Source of the DNA: Nocardioides sp.
GTDB taxonomy: Bacteria > Actinomycetota > Actinomycetes > Propionibacteriales > Nocardioidaceae
Direction of reading: 5' to 3'
Assembly (NCBI RefSeq): GCF_030019515.1
Contig: NZ_JASEEQ010000009.1
Location: forward strand, 124,001-188,000
Length of the DNA: 64,000 nt
Shown here: in pieces, positions 25,867 through 34,361 of the stretch
Layout of the letters: the number at the start of each line of letters is the position of its first letter
Position numbering within the stretch: the stretch's first letter is position 1
The notes under the pieces: model-generated
Databases searched by the model: none
The model's input: only the letters and a program-made list of their open reading frames with translations
What the model was told of the DNA's origin: nothing
Program-made: the position numbers and the translations under genes

Positions 25867-27219
25867 TCAGCGGGAGAGGGTCCGCGAGTCGCCGGATCGG
25901 TAGCGGCGGCGCGGGTTGGAGCCGATGGTCTCCGCGGACGCAGCGGCCTTCCTCGCCGGAGCCTTCTTGGCCGGGGCCTTCTTGGCCGGGGCCTTCTTGG
26001 CCGGGGCCTTCTTCGCCGGGGCCTTCTTCGCCGGGGCCTGGGTGGCGGGGGTCTTCTGGGCAGCAGTCTTCTTGGCCGGAGCCTTCTTGGCCGGCACCTT
26101 CTTGGCGGAAGTCCTCCTCGCCGGAGTCTTCCTCGCCGGTGCGGCCGGCTCGCTGCCCGACCACTGCTCGACCCACTCGTCGAGCACCTGCCAGGTGCTG
26201 CCGCGGGCGGCGCGCCCGGTCAGCATCCCGAGGTGGCCGCCGGGGACGATCTCGAAGCGGACCTCGCGCGACCCCGACAGCAGCGGCAGCACCGCGCGCA
26301 CCGCCTCGACCGGGGCGATGCCGTCGGTCGCGCCGGCGAACACCAGGACCGGAGCCGAGATCGCGGCGAGCGAGACTTCGTGGTCGCCGATCTCGAGGGT
26401 GCCGGTCGACATCGCGTTGCCCTTGGCGAACCGGTGGTAGAGCTGACCGAAGCTGCGGCCCGGGTACGCCGTCATCTTGGACGTGAACCGGTCCACCGCC
26501 TCGATCTGGGCGAGGAAGTCGGTGTCGTCGAGGTGGGTCGCGATCGCGAGCGGCTTGGTGACCAGCTTCTGGAACGACGAGAGCTGGAACGCCCACCGCA
26601 CCAGCGGCGTCGGCGCACCGCCGGCGGCCCGGTAGGCCCGCGTGACCAGACCGTGCCCGCCGGTCAGGTCGAGCAGCGGGCGCAGCGGCGCGACCAGCGG
26701 CACCCGCGTCACGTCGACCGGTGAGCCGACCACCGACAGCGAGGCGATCGGCAGGTCGGGGGAGTCGGCGGCCGCGAGCATCGCGAAGATCCCGCCGAGG
26801 CTCCAGCCGATCACGTGCACGGGCCGGCCCCCGGCGTGCGCCGACACCTCCCGCACGGCGGCCGGCACGACCTCCTCGACCCAGTGCTCCAGGCCGAGGT
26901 TGCGATCGCGGAACGAGACGTTGCCGTACTCCACGAGGTACGTCGGGCGCCCGCCGCTCACGAAGTGCTCGACCAGCGAGCAGCCGCGGCGCAGGTCGAA
27001 GCAGATCGCGGGGGCGGCCAGCGGCGTCACCAGCAGCACCGGGTCGCCCTGGTCGCGGATGCCGGCCATCGGTCGGTAGTGGTAGACCTCGCGCAGCGTG
27101 CCGTCGTCGATCAGGGTGCGTGGCATCGGCCGCAGGTCCGCGAGGCCGCCGTACAGCACCAGGTGCGCGACGTTGCCCGCAGCGGACGCCACCTGATCGG
27201 GCTTCGGCACGAGGTCCAT
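25867..27219 (-). CDS. PhaC-like alpha/beta hydrolase with histone-like Lys/Ala-rich tail
   Basis: 450 residues. Residues 1-345 are an alpha/beta hydrolase of the polyhydroxyalkanoate synthase-like group: [19 protein letters not shown], the nucleophile elbow [16 protein letters not shown] (Ser, where true PHA synthases have Cys), [15 protein letters not shown] Asp region ([15 protein letters not shown]) and GGHLGML with the catalytic His. After about residue 355 the protein changes into [10 protein letters not shown] repeats, like histone H1 or phasin PhaF/PhaI tails, and ends in [14 protein letters not shown]. The tail could bind DNA or a granule surface. No phasin or acetoacetyl-CoA reductase gene is nearby. 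Start chosen at [10 protein letters not shown]. Confidence 0.83.
   Translation of the reverse strand: MDLVPKPDQVASAAGNVAHLVLYGGLADLRPMPRTLIDDGTLREVYHYRPMAGIRDQGDPVLLVTPLAAPAICFDLRRGCSLVEHFVSGGRPTYLVEYGNVSFRDRNLGLEHWVEEVVPAAVREVSAHAGGRPVHVIGWSLGGIFAMLAAADSPDLPIASLSVVGSPVDVTRVPLVAPLRPLLDLTGGHGLVTRAYRAAGGAPTPLVRWAFQLSSFQKLVTKPLAIATHLDDTDFLAQIEAVDRFTSKMTAYPGRSFGQLYHRFAKGNAMSTGTLEIGDHEVSLAAISAPVLVFAGATDGIAPVEAVRAVLPLLSGSREVRFEIVPGGHLGMLTGRAARGSTWQVLDEWVEQWSGSEPAAPARKTPARRTSAKKVPAKKAPAKKTAAQKTPATQAPAKKAPAKKAPAKKAPAKKAPAKKAPARKAAASAETIGSNPRRRYRSGDSRTLSR
25956..26133 (-). repeat. Lys/Ala/Pro-coding degenerate 15-bp repeat
   Basis: Read on the minus strand, runs of GCCAAGAAGGCCCCG-type units encode the AKKAP tail of the hydrolase; the central units are nearly identical. 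It is in-frame coding repeat, likely to vary in number between strains. Confidence 0.75.
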
Positions 27220-27305
27220 GCCCGGAAAACTACTCCCTCGCCAAGAGGTCACGAGCGGGGTCCAGGGGAGGCCGGGAAGCCGGTCGCACCGGATCGGGCG
27301 CGGGC

Positions 27306-28745
<1,440 letters not shown>

Positions 28746-28770
28746 GTCCTTCACCCTAGTTGAGCCTCCA

Positions 28771-28815
28771 CAGGCCGACGCCGCTGTCGGCCTGGCCCGA
28801 CAACGACTGTCGGGC
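28771..28815. repeat. Two adjacent hairpins upstream of otsA
   Basis: CAGGCCGAC (28771-28779) pairs with GTCGGCCTG (28786-28794), and GCCCGACA (28795-28802) with TGTCGGGC (28808-28815). They lie in the gap between otsA and a degraded response-regulator fragment. The CCCGACA/TGTCGGG stem resembles the second stem of the element at 25819. Confidence 0.6.
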
Positions 28816-28914
28816 TGGCAGGGTCGTGCGCGAGCCCGTCGGCTCCTGGCGTTTCTCCCATGACGGACCTGACCATGAGCACGACGTACCCCCTCGCGAC
28901 CCCGCGGCAACCCC

Positions 28915-29036
28915 GCGGCGTACGACGGGTGCTGCTCGACAGCGGCGATGCGCTGGTCGCTGCTGCTGCGCGAGGGCCTGAGCCTGCTGCTCGTCGAGGC
29001 CGGCCACGAGGTCGTCGCGTCGGTGCCGGCTGCTGA
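28915..29036 (+). pseudogene. Remnant of a NarL/LuxR-type response regulator receiver domain
   Basis: The + strand shows RRVLLDSGDALV in one frame and, after a shift, LLLREGLSLLLVEAGHEVVASV in another. That second segment is the typical first helix and second strand of NarL-type receiver domains, and the first resembles the preceding RVLLAD strand. It stops within about 40 codons at a TGA (29034-29036), and the opposite-strand oxidoreductase gene begins its 3' end here. A frameshifted, truncated relic is the simplest reading. No other gene is supported in the 310 bp between otsA and the oxidoreductase. Confidence 0.5.
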
Positions 29037-29055
29037 CAGCCGGACCCCGCAGCCG

Positions 29056-30066
29056 TCAGACCGGGAACGAGACCCCCACCTGGGCCCGCAGGTCGTCCAT
29101 CTGCCGCAGCAGCGCGAGGGTCTGCTCGTGGGGGACCAGCGGGCTCTCCCGGAGTCCCTCGCGCAGGCAGCGGCCGACCTCGGCGATCTCGTTGCCGTAG
29201 CCCCGGCCGAGCACCGGCTCGCCGCCGTCGACCACGACCGGCTCGCCGGGCTCGACGGCCCAGCTGCCCCGGCCGGGGCGGTACGGCGTGAACACCGCCC
29301 GGTCCGGGTGGTGGAAGTCGTCGAAGCGGATCCGGCCGCGGTCGGTGGCGATCTCGCAGGCGCGGGAGGAGTACGACGTCATCGACGCGGTCATCGTCGC
29401 GAGCGCGCCGCCCGGGTAGCGGCCGGTGATCGCGATGTCGAGGTCGATCCCGCGCTCGGACAGGTCGCCGGTGGCGGTCAGCCGCTCCGCGGGCCCGAGC
29501 AGCAGGTGGGCGACGATCAGCGGGTAGATGCCCATGTCCAGCAGTGCTGAGGCGCCCAGCTCCGGGTTGAACATCCGGCCCTCCGGCGGCGCGTCGACGC
29601 GGAAGCCGAGCTCGGCGTGCAGGTGCCTCGGGGTGCCGAACTCACCGGACCGGATCCGCTTTTGCAGCGCCCGGATGACGGGGTGGCAGGCGGTCCACAT
29701 CGCCTCCATGAGGAACCGGTCGTGGCGGTGGGCCAGCCGGACCATCTCCTCGGCGGCGGCGACGTCGAGGGTGAGCGGCTTCTCGCACAGCACGTGCTTG
29801 CCGGCCTCGAAGGCCAGCCGCGCGTTGTCGAGGTGGAGGGCGTGGGGGGTGGCGATGTAGACGACGTCCACCGCCGGGTCCGACACCAGCTCCTCGTAGG
29901 AGCCGTGCGCCGCGGCGGCGCCGTACTCCTGCGCGAACGCCTGGGCGCTCTCGGCCCGCCGGGACCCGACGGCGGCCAGCCGGGCGCCCGGCACCAGGGC
30001 CAGGTCGCGGGCGAAGGTGTGGGCGATCTTGCCGGTGGCCAGGATGCCCCAGCCGATGGTCTCCAT
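29056..30066 (-). CDS. Gfo/Idh/MocA family NAD(P)-dependent oxidoreductase
   Basis: 336 residues. The Rossmann start IGWGILATGKIAHTFARDL binds the cofactor, VYIATPHALH and HVLCEKPLTLD (with the family Lys) follow, and EAMWTACHPV contains the helix usually carrying catalytic residues. The ALLDMGIYPL motif is typical of the trans-dihydrodiol dehydrogenase-like subgroup. It would oxidise a sugar, inositol or dihydrodiol. It is a single gene, divergent from the DUF3263 gene. Confidence 0.87.
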   Translation of the reverse strand: METIGWGILATGKIAHTFARDLALVPGARLAAVGSRRAESAQAFAQEYGAAAAHGSYEELVSDPAVDVVYIATPHALHLDNARLAFEAGKHVLCEKPLTLDVAAAEEMVRLAHRHDRFLMEAMWTACHPVIRALQKRIRSGEFGTPRHLHAELGFRVDAPPEGRMFNPELGASALLDMGIYPLIVAHLLLGPAERLTATGDLSERGIDLDIAITGRYPGGALATMTASMTSYSSRACEIATDRGRIRFDDFHHPDRAVFTPYRPGRGSWAVEPGEPVVVDGGEPVLGRGYGNEIAEVGRCLREGLRESPLVPHEQTLALLRQMDDLRAQVGVSFPV

Positions 30067-30115
30067 GCCCGGAGGCTATCCGTGGCGACTCGCGCCGGGA
30101 CTCTCGGCAGGTCGA

Positions 30116-30145
30116 ATGACATCGTTGTGGTTCGTCGCCTAGAGT
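30116..30145 (+). promoter_or_regulatory. Promoter candidate for the DUF3263 gene
   Basis: ATGACA (30116-30121) and TAGAGT (30140-30145) with an 18-bp spacer resemble -35 and -10 boxes, 38 bp before the ATG of the DUF3263 gene. Confidence 0.4.
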
Positions 30146-30183
30146 GAGCCCACGAGTCGGACCCACTGTCCCCAGGAGATCTC

Positions 30184-30477
30184 ATGGATGCCGCGAACGC
30201 CTTCGGTGGCGCCGCCGAGGTCACGCCGACCCTCAGCGACCGCGACCGGGAGATCCTCGACTTCGAGCGCCAGTGGTGGAAGTACGCCGGCGCCAAGGAG
30301 ACCGCGGTCCGGGAGAAGTTCGACATGTCCTCGACCCGGTACTACCAGGTCCTCAACGCGCTGATCGACCGGCCCGAGGCGCTCGAGGCCGACCCGCTGC
30401 TGGTCCGTCGACTGCGGCGGCTGCGCTCGGCGCGCCAGCGGCAGCGCTCGGCCCGCCGGCTCGGCTTCGAGGTCTGA
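30184..30477 (+). CDS. DUF3263 family protein
   Basis: 97 residues, a short actinobacterial protein. LSDRDREILDFERQWWKYAGAKETAVREKFDMSSTRYYQVLNALID is the DUF3263 core and reads as a small helix-turn-helix (FDMSSTRYYQVLNAL as recognition part), followed by a very basic helix LLVRRLRRLRSARQRQRSARR. DNA binding is plausible; no target is known. The LytR_C gene starts 3 bp after its stop, a pairing common in actinobacteria, so both are likely made together. An AGGAGA site precedes the ATG. Confidence 0.9.
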   Translation: MDAANAFGGAAEVTPTLSDRDREILDFERQWWKYAGAKETAVREKFDMSSTRYYQVLNALIDRPEALEADPLLVRRLRRLRSARQRQRSARRLGFEV

Positions 30478-30480
30478 GCG

Positions 30481-30981
30481 GTGCGCACCCGCAACCAACG
30501 CGGCGTGGTCACCCCGTCGCCGGTGGTGATGCTGAGCGTGATCGCGGTGGCGATGGCCGGCATCGCGTTCGTCGCGACCCGCGGCGGCGAGCCGGCCGAG
30601 CGTGAGGTCGCCACGGTGGCGCGAGAGGCCGGACCCAGTACGTCGCCCTCGGCCGTGCCGGCGCCGACCAAGGAGACCAAGGAGCCGAAGCCCAAGCCGA
30701 CGGTCCAGCGCGGCAAGGTCTACGTCGAGGTCTACAACAACTCCGGCATCACCGGGCTCGCCGGCCGGGTCGCCGAGCACGCGAGCGGCATCGGCTGGCA
30801 GGTCGTGGGCTCCGACAACTGGTACGGCACCATCCCCGCCTCGACCGTCTACTACCCGCCGAAGCTCAAGCAGGCCGCCAAGACGCTCGCGCTCGACCTC
30901 GGCATCCGGCGTACCGCCCCCGCCGTCGACCCGATGCGGCTCGACCGGCTCACCCTGATCCTCACCGGCCCGCTGGGCTGA
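30481..30981 (+). CDS. LytR_C domain membrane-anchored protein
   Basis: 166 residues. One hydrophobic helix (VVMLSVIAVAMAGIAFVA, about 14-31) is followed by a Pro/Lys/Thr linker and a LytR_C domain from about residue 80 (VYVEVYNNSGITGLAGRVAEHASGIGWQVVGSDNW, then STVYYPPKLKQAAKTLALDLG). LytR_C is the domain found at the C-terminus of LytR-CpsA-Psr wall-polymer ligases and alone in short actinobacterial proteins; it lies outside the membrane and probably binds cell-wall polymer or enzymes. The GTG start is 3 bp after the DUF3263 stop. Confidence 0.86.
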   Translation: MRTRNQRGVVTPSPVVMLSVIAVAMAGIAFVATRGGEPAEREVATVAREAGPSTSPSAVPAPTKETKEPKPKPTVQRGKVYVEVYNNSGITGLAGRVAEHASGIGWQVVGSDNWYGTIPASTVYYPPKLKQAAKTLALDLGIRRTAPAVDPMRLDRLTLILTGPLG

Positions 30982-31136
30982 GGCTCGACCCGCGCCCCGG
31001 CCCTCGGGTGACCGGCGCTGCTGCCGTATCGGGACGCCATCCGGACGGTGGCAGCGGTAGCACCGTCCGTACGACGTCCCGCAGCGCCCCGGACGGGTCG
31101 GCGGAGCCGGTCGACCGGGGATGGCAGGGTGGAGGC

Positions 31137-31982
31137 ATGGAGTTCACCTCGCCCGAGGCGGAGCAGAGGTACGCCGCGCTCGTGCGCGCCGCGAGCCGCG
31201 CCGTGGTCGGGCTCGACTTCGACGGGACCCTGTCGCCGATCGTGGACGACCCCGAGCGGGCGCGGATCCACCCCGAGGCGCGCGAGGTGCTGGTCGACCT
31301 CGCCGCGGAGGTCGCCGCGATCGCGGTGATCACCGGCCGGCCCGCCCGCCAGGCCCTCGACCTAGGTGGCCTGGAGGCGGTCGGCGACGCCGTCGCCGAG
31401 GCCGGCAAGGACCTCTTCGTCTTCGGCCAGTACGGCAACGAGCGGTGGAGCGCCACCCGGCGCCGGATCGTCTCCCCGCGCCCTCCGGCCGGGCTCGTCA
31501 CGTTCCTGCGCGACCTGCCGCGCACGCTGCGCACGGCCGGGGTGCCCGACGCCTACGTCGAGGAGAAGGGCCTCGCGTACGCCGTGCACACCCGCCGGCT
31601 GCCCGATCCCGACTCCGCGTTCGAGCGGCTGCTGCCGCCGCTGCGCGAGCTGGCCGGCCGCCACGGGCTGGTCCTCGAGCCGGGGCGCCAGGTCATCGAG
31701 GTCCGCGCGCCCGGCATGGACAAGGGCAAGGCGGTCGAGCGGCTGGTCGAGGAGGTCGGCGCCGGCGCGTTCCTCTTCGCCGGGGACGACCTCGGCGACC
31801 TGGAGGCCTTCGACGCCGTCGGCACGCTCGCCAAGAACGGCCTCCCCACGCTGCTGGTCTGCTCGGCGTCGTACGAGCAGAGCGCGCTGGTCGAGCTCTC
31901 CGACGTCGTCGTGCACGGCCCGGACGGCGTCCTCGACCTGCTCCGCCGGCTCACCGCCGACGCCCGCGCCGCCCGGGCCTGA
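31137..31982 (+). CDS. otsB: Trehalose-6-phosphate phosphatase
   Basis: 281 residues, HAD superfamily type IIB. Motif I GLDFDGTLSPIVDDP carries the nucleophile Asp, VITGRPARQ is motif II, Lys is within DKGKAVERLV, and motif IV is LFAGDDLGDLEAFDAV. YGNERW and the GLAYAVHTRR segment match the OtsB cap. It removes phosphate from trehalose-6-phosphate made by OtsA. A GGTGGAGGC ribosome site sits just before the ATG; the upstream in-frame codons are non-coding in style. The gene ends just before a large hairpin. Confidence 0.93.
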   Translation: MEFTSPEAEQRYAALVRAASRAVVGLDFDGTLSPIVDDPERARIHPEAREVLVDLAAEVAAIAVITGRPARQALDLGGLEAVGDAVAEAGKDLFVFGQYGNERWSATRRRIVSPRPPAGLVTFLRDLPRTLRTAGVPDAYVEEKGLAYAVHTRRLPDPDSAFERLLPPLRELAGRHGLVLEPGRQVIEVRAPGMDKGKAVERLVEEVGAGAFLFAGDDLGDLEAFDAVGTLAKNGLPTLLVCSASYEQSALVELSDVVVHGPDGVLDLLRRLTADARAARA

Positions 31983-32036
31983 TCGTCTTCGGGGGACCCG
32001 CCGAGGCCGGGACCCGGGGCTGCGGCGACTCATCTC

Positions 32037-32101
32037 CCGTCGAGTGACGTGAACTGGCTGGGTTCTGTACCTGAAAGCAGCCAGTACGCGTCACTCGACG
32101 G
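32037..32101. terminator. Large hairpin between otsB and the SAM riboswitch
   Basis: CCGTCGAGTGACG (32037-32049) pairs perfectly with CGTCACTCGACGG (32089-32101); inside, ACTGGCTG (32053-32060) pairs with CAGCCAGT (32078-32085). The 65-bp structure lies after otsB and before the next promoter. It has no T-run, as is common for actinobacterial terminators. Confidence 0.6.
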
Positions 32102-32156
32102 AGGGGCAGCCCGTCCAGCATGTGGATGACGTGTGCACATCGTGAGACGGCCCGCG

Positions 32157-32162
32157 TAGGGT
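32157..32162 (+). promoter_or_regulatory. -10 element for the riboswitch-thrC transcript
   Basis: TAGGGT matches the TANNNT -10 consensus. It ends 9 nt before the first base of riboswitch stem P1, so the transcript would begin essentially at the aptamer. Confidence 0.5.
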
Positions 32163-32170
32163 CTCACCCA

Positions 32171-32317
32171 GCTCATCCAGAGGGACTGAGGGATACGGCC
32201 CTGTGAAGTCCCGGCAACCGCCACGATCCTCCGCCGCCCGGCACCCAGCCAGGAAGCGGTTCGTGGAAACGGTGCCAATTCCGCCCGGGGCGACCGTCGC
32301 GCCCGGGGAAGATGAGA
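32171..32317 (+). ncRNA. SAM-I (S-box) riboswitch upstream of thrC
   Basis: Stem P1 pairs CTCATC (32172-32177) with GATGAG (32311-32316). Between them are the hallmark blocks CAGAGGGACTGAGGGA, ACGGCCCTGTGAAGTCCCGGCAACC, and GGTGCCAATTCC, in the order and spacing of the S-box aptamer, with a GC-rich P4 (CCCGGGGCG...CGCGCCCGGGG). The strong ribosome site AAGGAGG begins in the P1 3' strand, so SAM binding probably blocks translation of thrC; no terminator with a T-run is present. S-box RNAs control methionine and SAM genes, so the downstream genes are tied to sulfur/methionine metabolism. Confidence 0.9.
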
Positions 32318-32327
32318 AGGAGGACTC

Positions 32328-33611
32328 ATGAGCGCCGTCGTCATCGAGAAGACCAGCACCCCGGCCACCCCGGGCCTGCGCGAGGGCGCGTTCGGCAATG
32401 CCACCGCCCTCTCCTGTCGCGAGTGCGGCCACCGCGTCGAGCTCGGACCGCACTATGCGTGTCCGGAGTGCTTCGGCCCGCTGGAGATCGCCTACGACTT
32501 CCCGCAGGTCACCCGTGAGCAGATCGAGGCCGGGCCGCCCAACATCTGGCGCTACAAGGCGCTGCTGCCGGTCCCCACCGACATCGAGCAGAGCCCGAAC
32601 ACCGAGCCGGGCTTCACCCGCCTGCTGCGCGCGACCAACCTCGCCGCCGAGCTCGGCATCGACAACCTGTGGGTCAAGGACGACTCCACGAACCCCACCA
32701 ACTCCTTCAAGGACCGGGTGGTCGCCTGCGCGCTGAGCGCGGCACGCGAGTTCGGCAGCAAGGTCTTCGCCTGCCCCAGCACCGGCAACCTCGCGAACGC
32801 GGTCGCCGCCGCGGGCGCCCGGGCCGGCATCAAGACCGTGGTGTTCATCCCGAGCGACCTCGAGCAGCCCAAGCAGGTCAACTCCGCGGTCTTCACCGAC
32901 TCCCTGGTCGCCGTCAACGGCAGCTACGACGACGTCAACCGGCTCGCCTCCGAGATCGCGGGCGAGGAGGAAGGCTGGGCGTTCGTGAACGTCAACGTCC
33001 GGCCCTACTACGCCGAGGGCTCCAAGACCCTGGGCTACGAGATCGCCGAGCAGCTCGGCTGGCGGCTGCCCGACCAGATCGTGATCCCGGTCGCGAGCGG
33101 CTCGCAGCTGACCAAGGTGCACAAGGCGTTCCAGGAGCTGATCGCGCTCGGCCTGGTCGAGGACCGGCCCTACCGCGTGTACGGCGCGCAGGCCGAGGGC
33201 TGCTCGCCGGTCTCGGTCGCCTACAAGGCCGGCGTCGACGCGATCCGGCCGGTCAAGCCGGACACGATCGCCAAGAGCCTCGCGATCGGCAACCCCGCCG
33301 ACGGGATCTACGTGCTCGACATCTGCCGCGAGACCGGTGGGGCGGTCGAGGACGTCACCGACGACGAGGTCCGCGCCGGGATCGTGCTGCTGGCGCGCAC
33401 CGAGGGAATCTTCACCGAGACCGCCGGCGGCACCACGGTCGCGGTGCTGAGGAAGCTCGTCGAGACCGGCCAGCTCGACACCTCCCTGGAGACCGTGGTG
33501 ATCAACACCGGCCACGGCCTGAAGACCCTGGACGCGGTCTCCGGCGCGGTCGCGCCGGCTGCGACCATCGAGCCGTCGTACTCCGCCTTCGCCGCCACCG
33601 GCCTGGCCTGA
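32328..33611 (+). CDS. thrC: Threonine synthase
   Basis: 427 residues. A zinc-ribbon-like N-terminus (LSCRECGHRVELGPHYACPECFGPLE) precedes the fold-type II PLP core; the Schiff-base lysine is in NPTNSFKDRVVACAL and the phosphate cup in CPSTGNLANAVAAAG. ETAGGTTVAVLRKLVE lies near the C-terminus. The family converts O-phosphohomoserine to threonine. It lies under a SAM-I riboswitch and 25 bp before a CysO-like sulfur-carrier gene; both features are unusual for threonine synthesis alone. A beta-replacement using sulfur on the same substrate (homocysteine formation) should be considered. Confidence 0.9.
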   Translation: MSAVVIEKTSTPATPGLREGAFGNATALSCRECGHRVELGPHYACPECFGPLEIAYDFPQVTREQIEAGPPNIWRYKALLPVPTDIEQSPNTEPGFTRLLRATNLAAELGIDNLWVKDDSTNPTNSFKDRVVACALSAAREFGSKVFACPSTGNLANAVAAAGARAGIKTVVFIPSDLEQPKQVNSAVFTDSLVAVNGSYDDVNRLASEIAGEEEGWAFVNVNVRPYYAEGSKTLGYEIAEQLGWRLPDQIVIPVASGSQLTKVHKAFQELIALGLVEDRPYRVYGAQAEGCSPVSVAYKAGVDAIRPVKPDTIAKSLAIGNPADGIYVLDICRETGGAVEDVTDDEVRAGIVLLARTEGIFTETAGGTTVAVLRKLVETGQLDTSLETVVINTGHGLKTLDAVSGAVAPAATIEPSYSAFAATGLA

Positions 33612-33636
33612 TCTCCCTGCCCCCGAGGAGCTGACC

Positions 33637-33915
33637 ATGAGCGTGTCCGTCCGGATCCCCACCATCCTGCGCACCTACACGGGCGGCGAGTCCGAGGTGA
33701 GCGCCGCCGGGGCGACGCTCGCCGACGTCCTCGACGACCTCGACGGCAGGTACAGCGGGATCAAGGCCCGGATCCTCGACGAGGCCGGCGGGCTGCGCCG
33801 CTTCGTCAACGTCTACGTCGGCAACGACGACGTCCGGTTCCTCGACAACCTGGCCACCCCCACGCCCGACGGCTCCCAGATCTCGGTGATCCCCGCCGTC
33901 GCCGGCGGCTGCTGA
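33637..33915 (+). CDS. MoaD/ThiS family sulfur-carrier protein, CysO-like, ending in GGC
   Basis: 92 residues with a beta-grasp fold. VSVRIPTILRTYTGG, YSGIKARILDEAG, RRFVNVYVGNDDVRF and the end SVIPAVAGG closely follow the mycobacterial cysteine-synthesis carrier CysO. Unlike CysO, the product continues one residue beyond the diglycine, ending AGGC. A carrier must expose Gly-Gly to be adenylated and thiocarboxylated, so this Cys must be cut off by a JAMM-type (Mec-like) protease, or it resembles a pre-made CysO-Cys adduct. It is cotranscribed with thrC under a SAM riboswitch, which points to sulfur delivery for a methionine-side pathway rather than molybdopterin. Confidence 0.88.
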   Translation: MSVSVRIPTILRTYTGGESEVSAAGATLADVLDDLDGRYSGIKARILDEAGGLRRFVNVYVGNDDVRFLDNLATPTPDGSQISVIPAVAGGC

Positions 33916-33930
33916 CCCGTGGCGCCGCCT

Positions 33931-34010
33931 CGCTTGTAGCGCGGGGTCGGAGGATCTGGGCACCCCCGTGCAACAGGGTCACCAGATCCCGTAACGCCGC
34001 GTTACAAGCG
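33931..34010. terminator. Long two-stage hairpin after the sulfur-carrier gene
   Basis: CGCTTGTAGCGCGG (33931-33944) pairs with CCGCGTTACAAGCG (33997-34010) with one G.U, and GGATCTGG (33952-33959) with CCAGATCC (33982-33989) inside. It begins 15 bp after the stop of the carrier gene and probably ends the riboswitch-thrC-carrier transcript. Confidence 0.6.
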
Positions 34011-34047
34011 GCGGGGCGGGTCGGCGCGCCGCACCCGGGTCGACTGC

Positions 34048-34077
34048 TTGACACCGGGCCCCGGGCGGGCCACATTA
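34048..34077 (+). promoter_or_regulatory. Sigma-70 type promoter with perfect -35
   Basis: TTGACA (34048-34053), a 17-bp spacer and CACATT or ACATTA (34071-34077) as -10. The expected start near 34083 falls on the LacI-type operator that follows. It lies 280 bp before the lacI-family gene. Confidence 0.6.
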
Positions 34078-34081
34078 GGCG

Positions 34082-34095
34082 TGGGAACGCTCCCA
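34082..34095. promoter_or_regulatory. CebR/LacI-type operator TGGGAACGCTCCCA
   Basis: Differs by one base from TGGGAGCGCTCCCA, the cellobiose-repressor (CebR) box known from Streptomyces. It overlaps the expected start of the promoter before it. A second partial match, CGGGAGCGCTCGCG (34148-34161), lies 66 bp downstream centre to centre. The encoded LacI-family protein downstream is the obvious candidate to bind both. Confidence 0.6.
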
Positions 34096-34194
34096 ATTCT
34101 GGTGTCCCGGGTCTGGGGTGGACCGGCTGTGGCCCGGCCCGGGCGGACGGGAGCGCTCGCGGCCGACGGCGGTCGGCAGGCGACCCCACCGTGC

Positions 34195-34230
34195 GGCGGG
34201 CCCGGGAGACCTCGACGTCCCGGGCCCGCC
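34195..34230 (+). terminator. GC-rich hairpin in the leader before the LacI gene
   Basis: GGCGGGCCCGGG (34195-34206) pairs perfectly with CCCGGGCCCGCC (34219-34230) around a 12-nt loop. It would stop or structure a short transcript from the promoter at 34048. The remaining gap to 34361 holds GC-rich imperfect repeats (GCCGTCCGCGCTGCC-type) and no supported gene. Confidence 0.5.
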
Positions 34231-34361
34231 GTTCGCCCCGCCGTCCGCGCTGCCGGCGCGCCCCGCCGTCCGCGCTGCCGTCCGCCCCGCCGTTCGCGCT
34301 GCCGGTGAGCGTGGTCGCGCAGCCGCCCTCTGCCGCGCCGTCGCGCCGTCATACTGACGCC

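Noticed and set aside
33637..33915. MoaD for molybdopterin synthesis or ThiS for thiamine
   Set aside because: The sequence follows CysO more closely, there is no moaE, moaA or thiG nearby, and control is by a SAM riboswitch.
34191..34361. N-terminal extension of the LacI regulator
   Set aside because: The stretch is an Arg/Ala/Pro run encoded by GC repeats and a hairpin, unlike LacI proteins, which begin a few residues before the helix-turn-helix.
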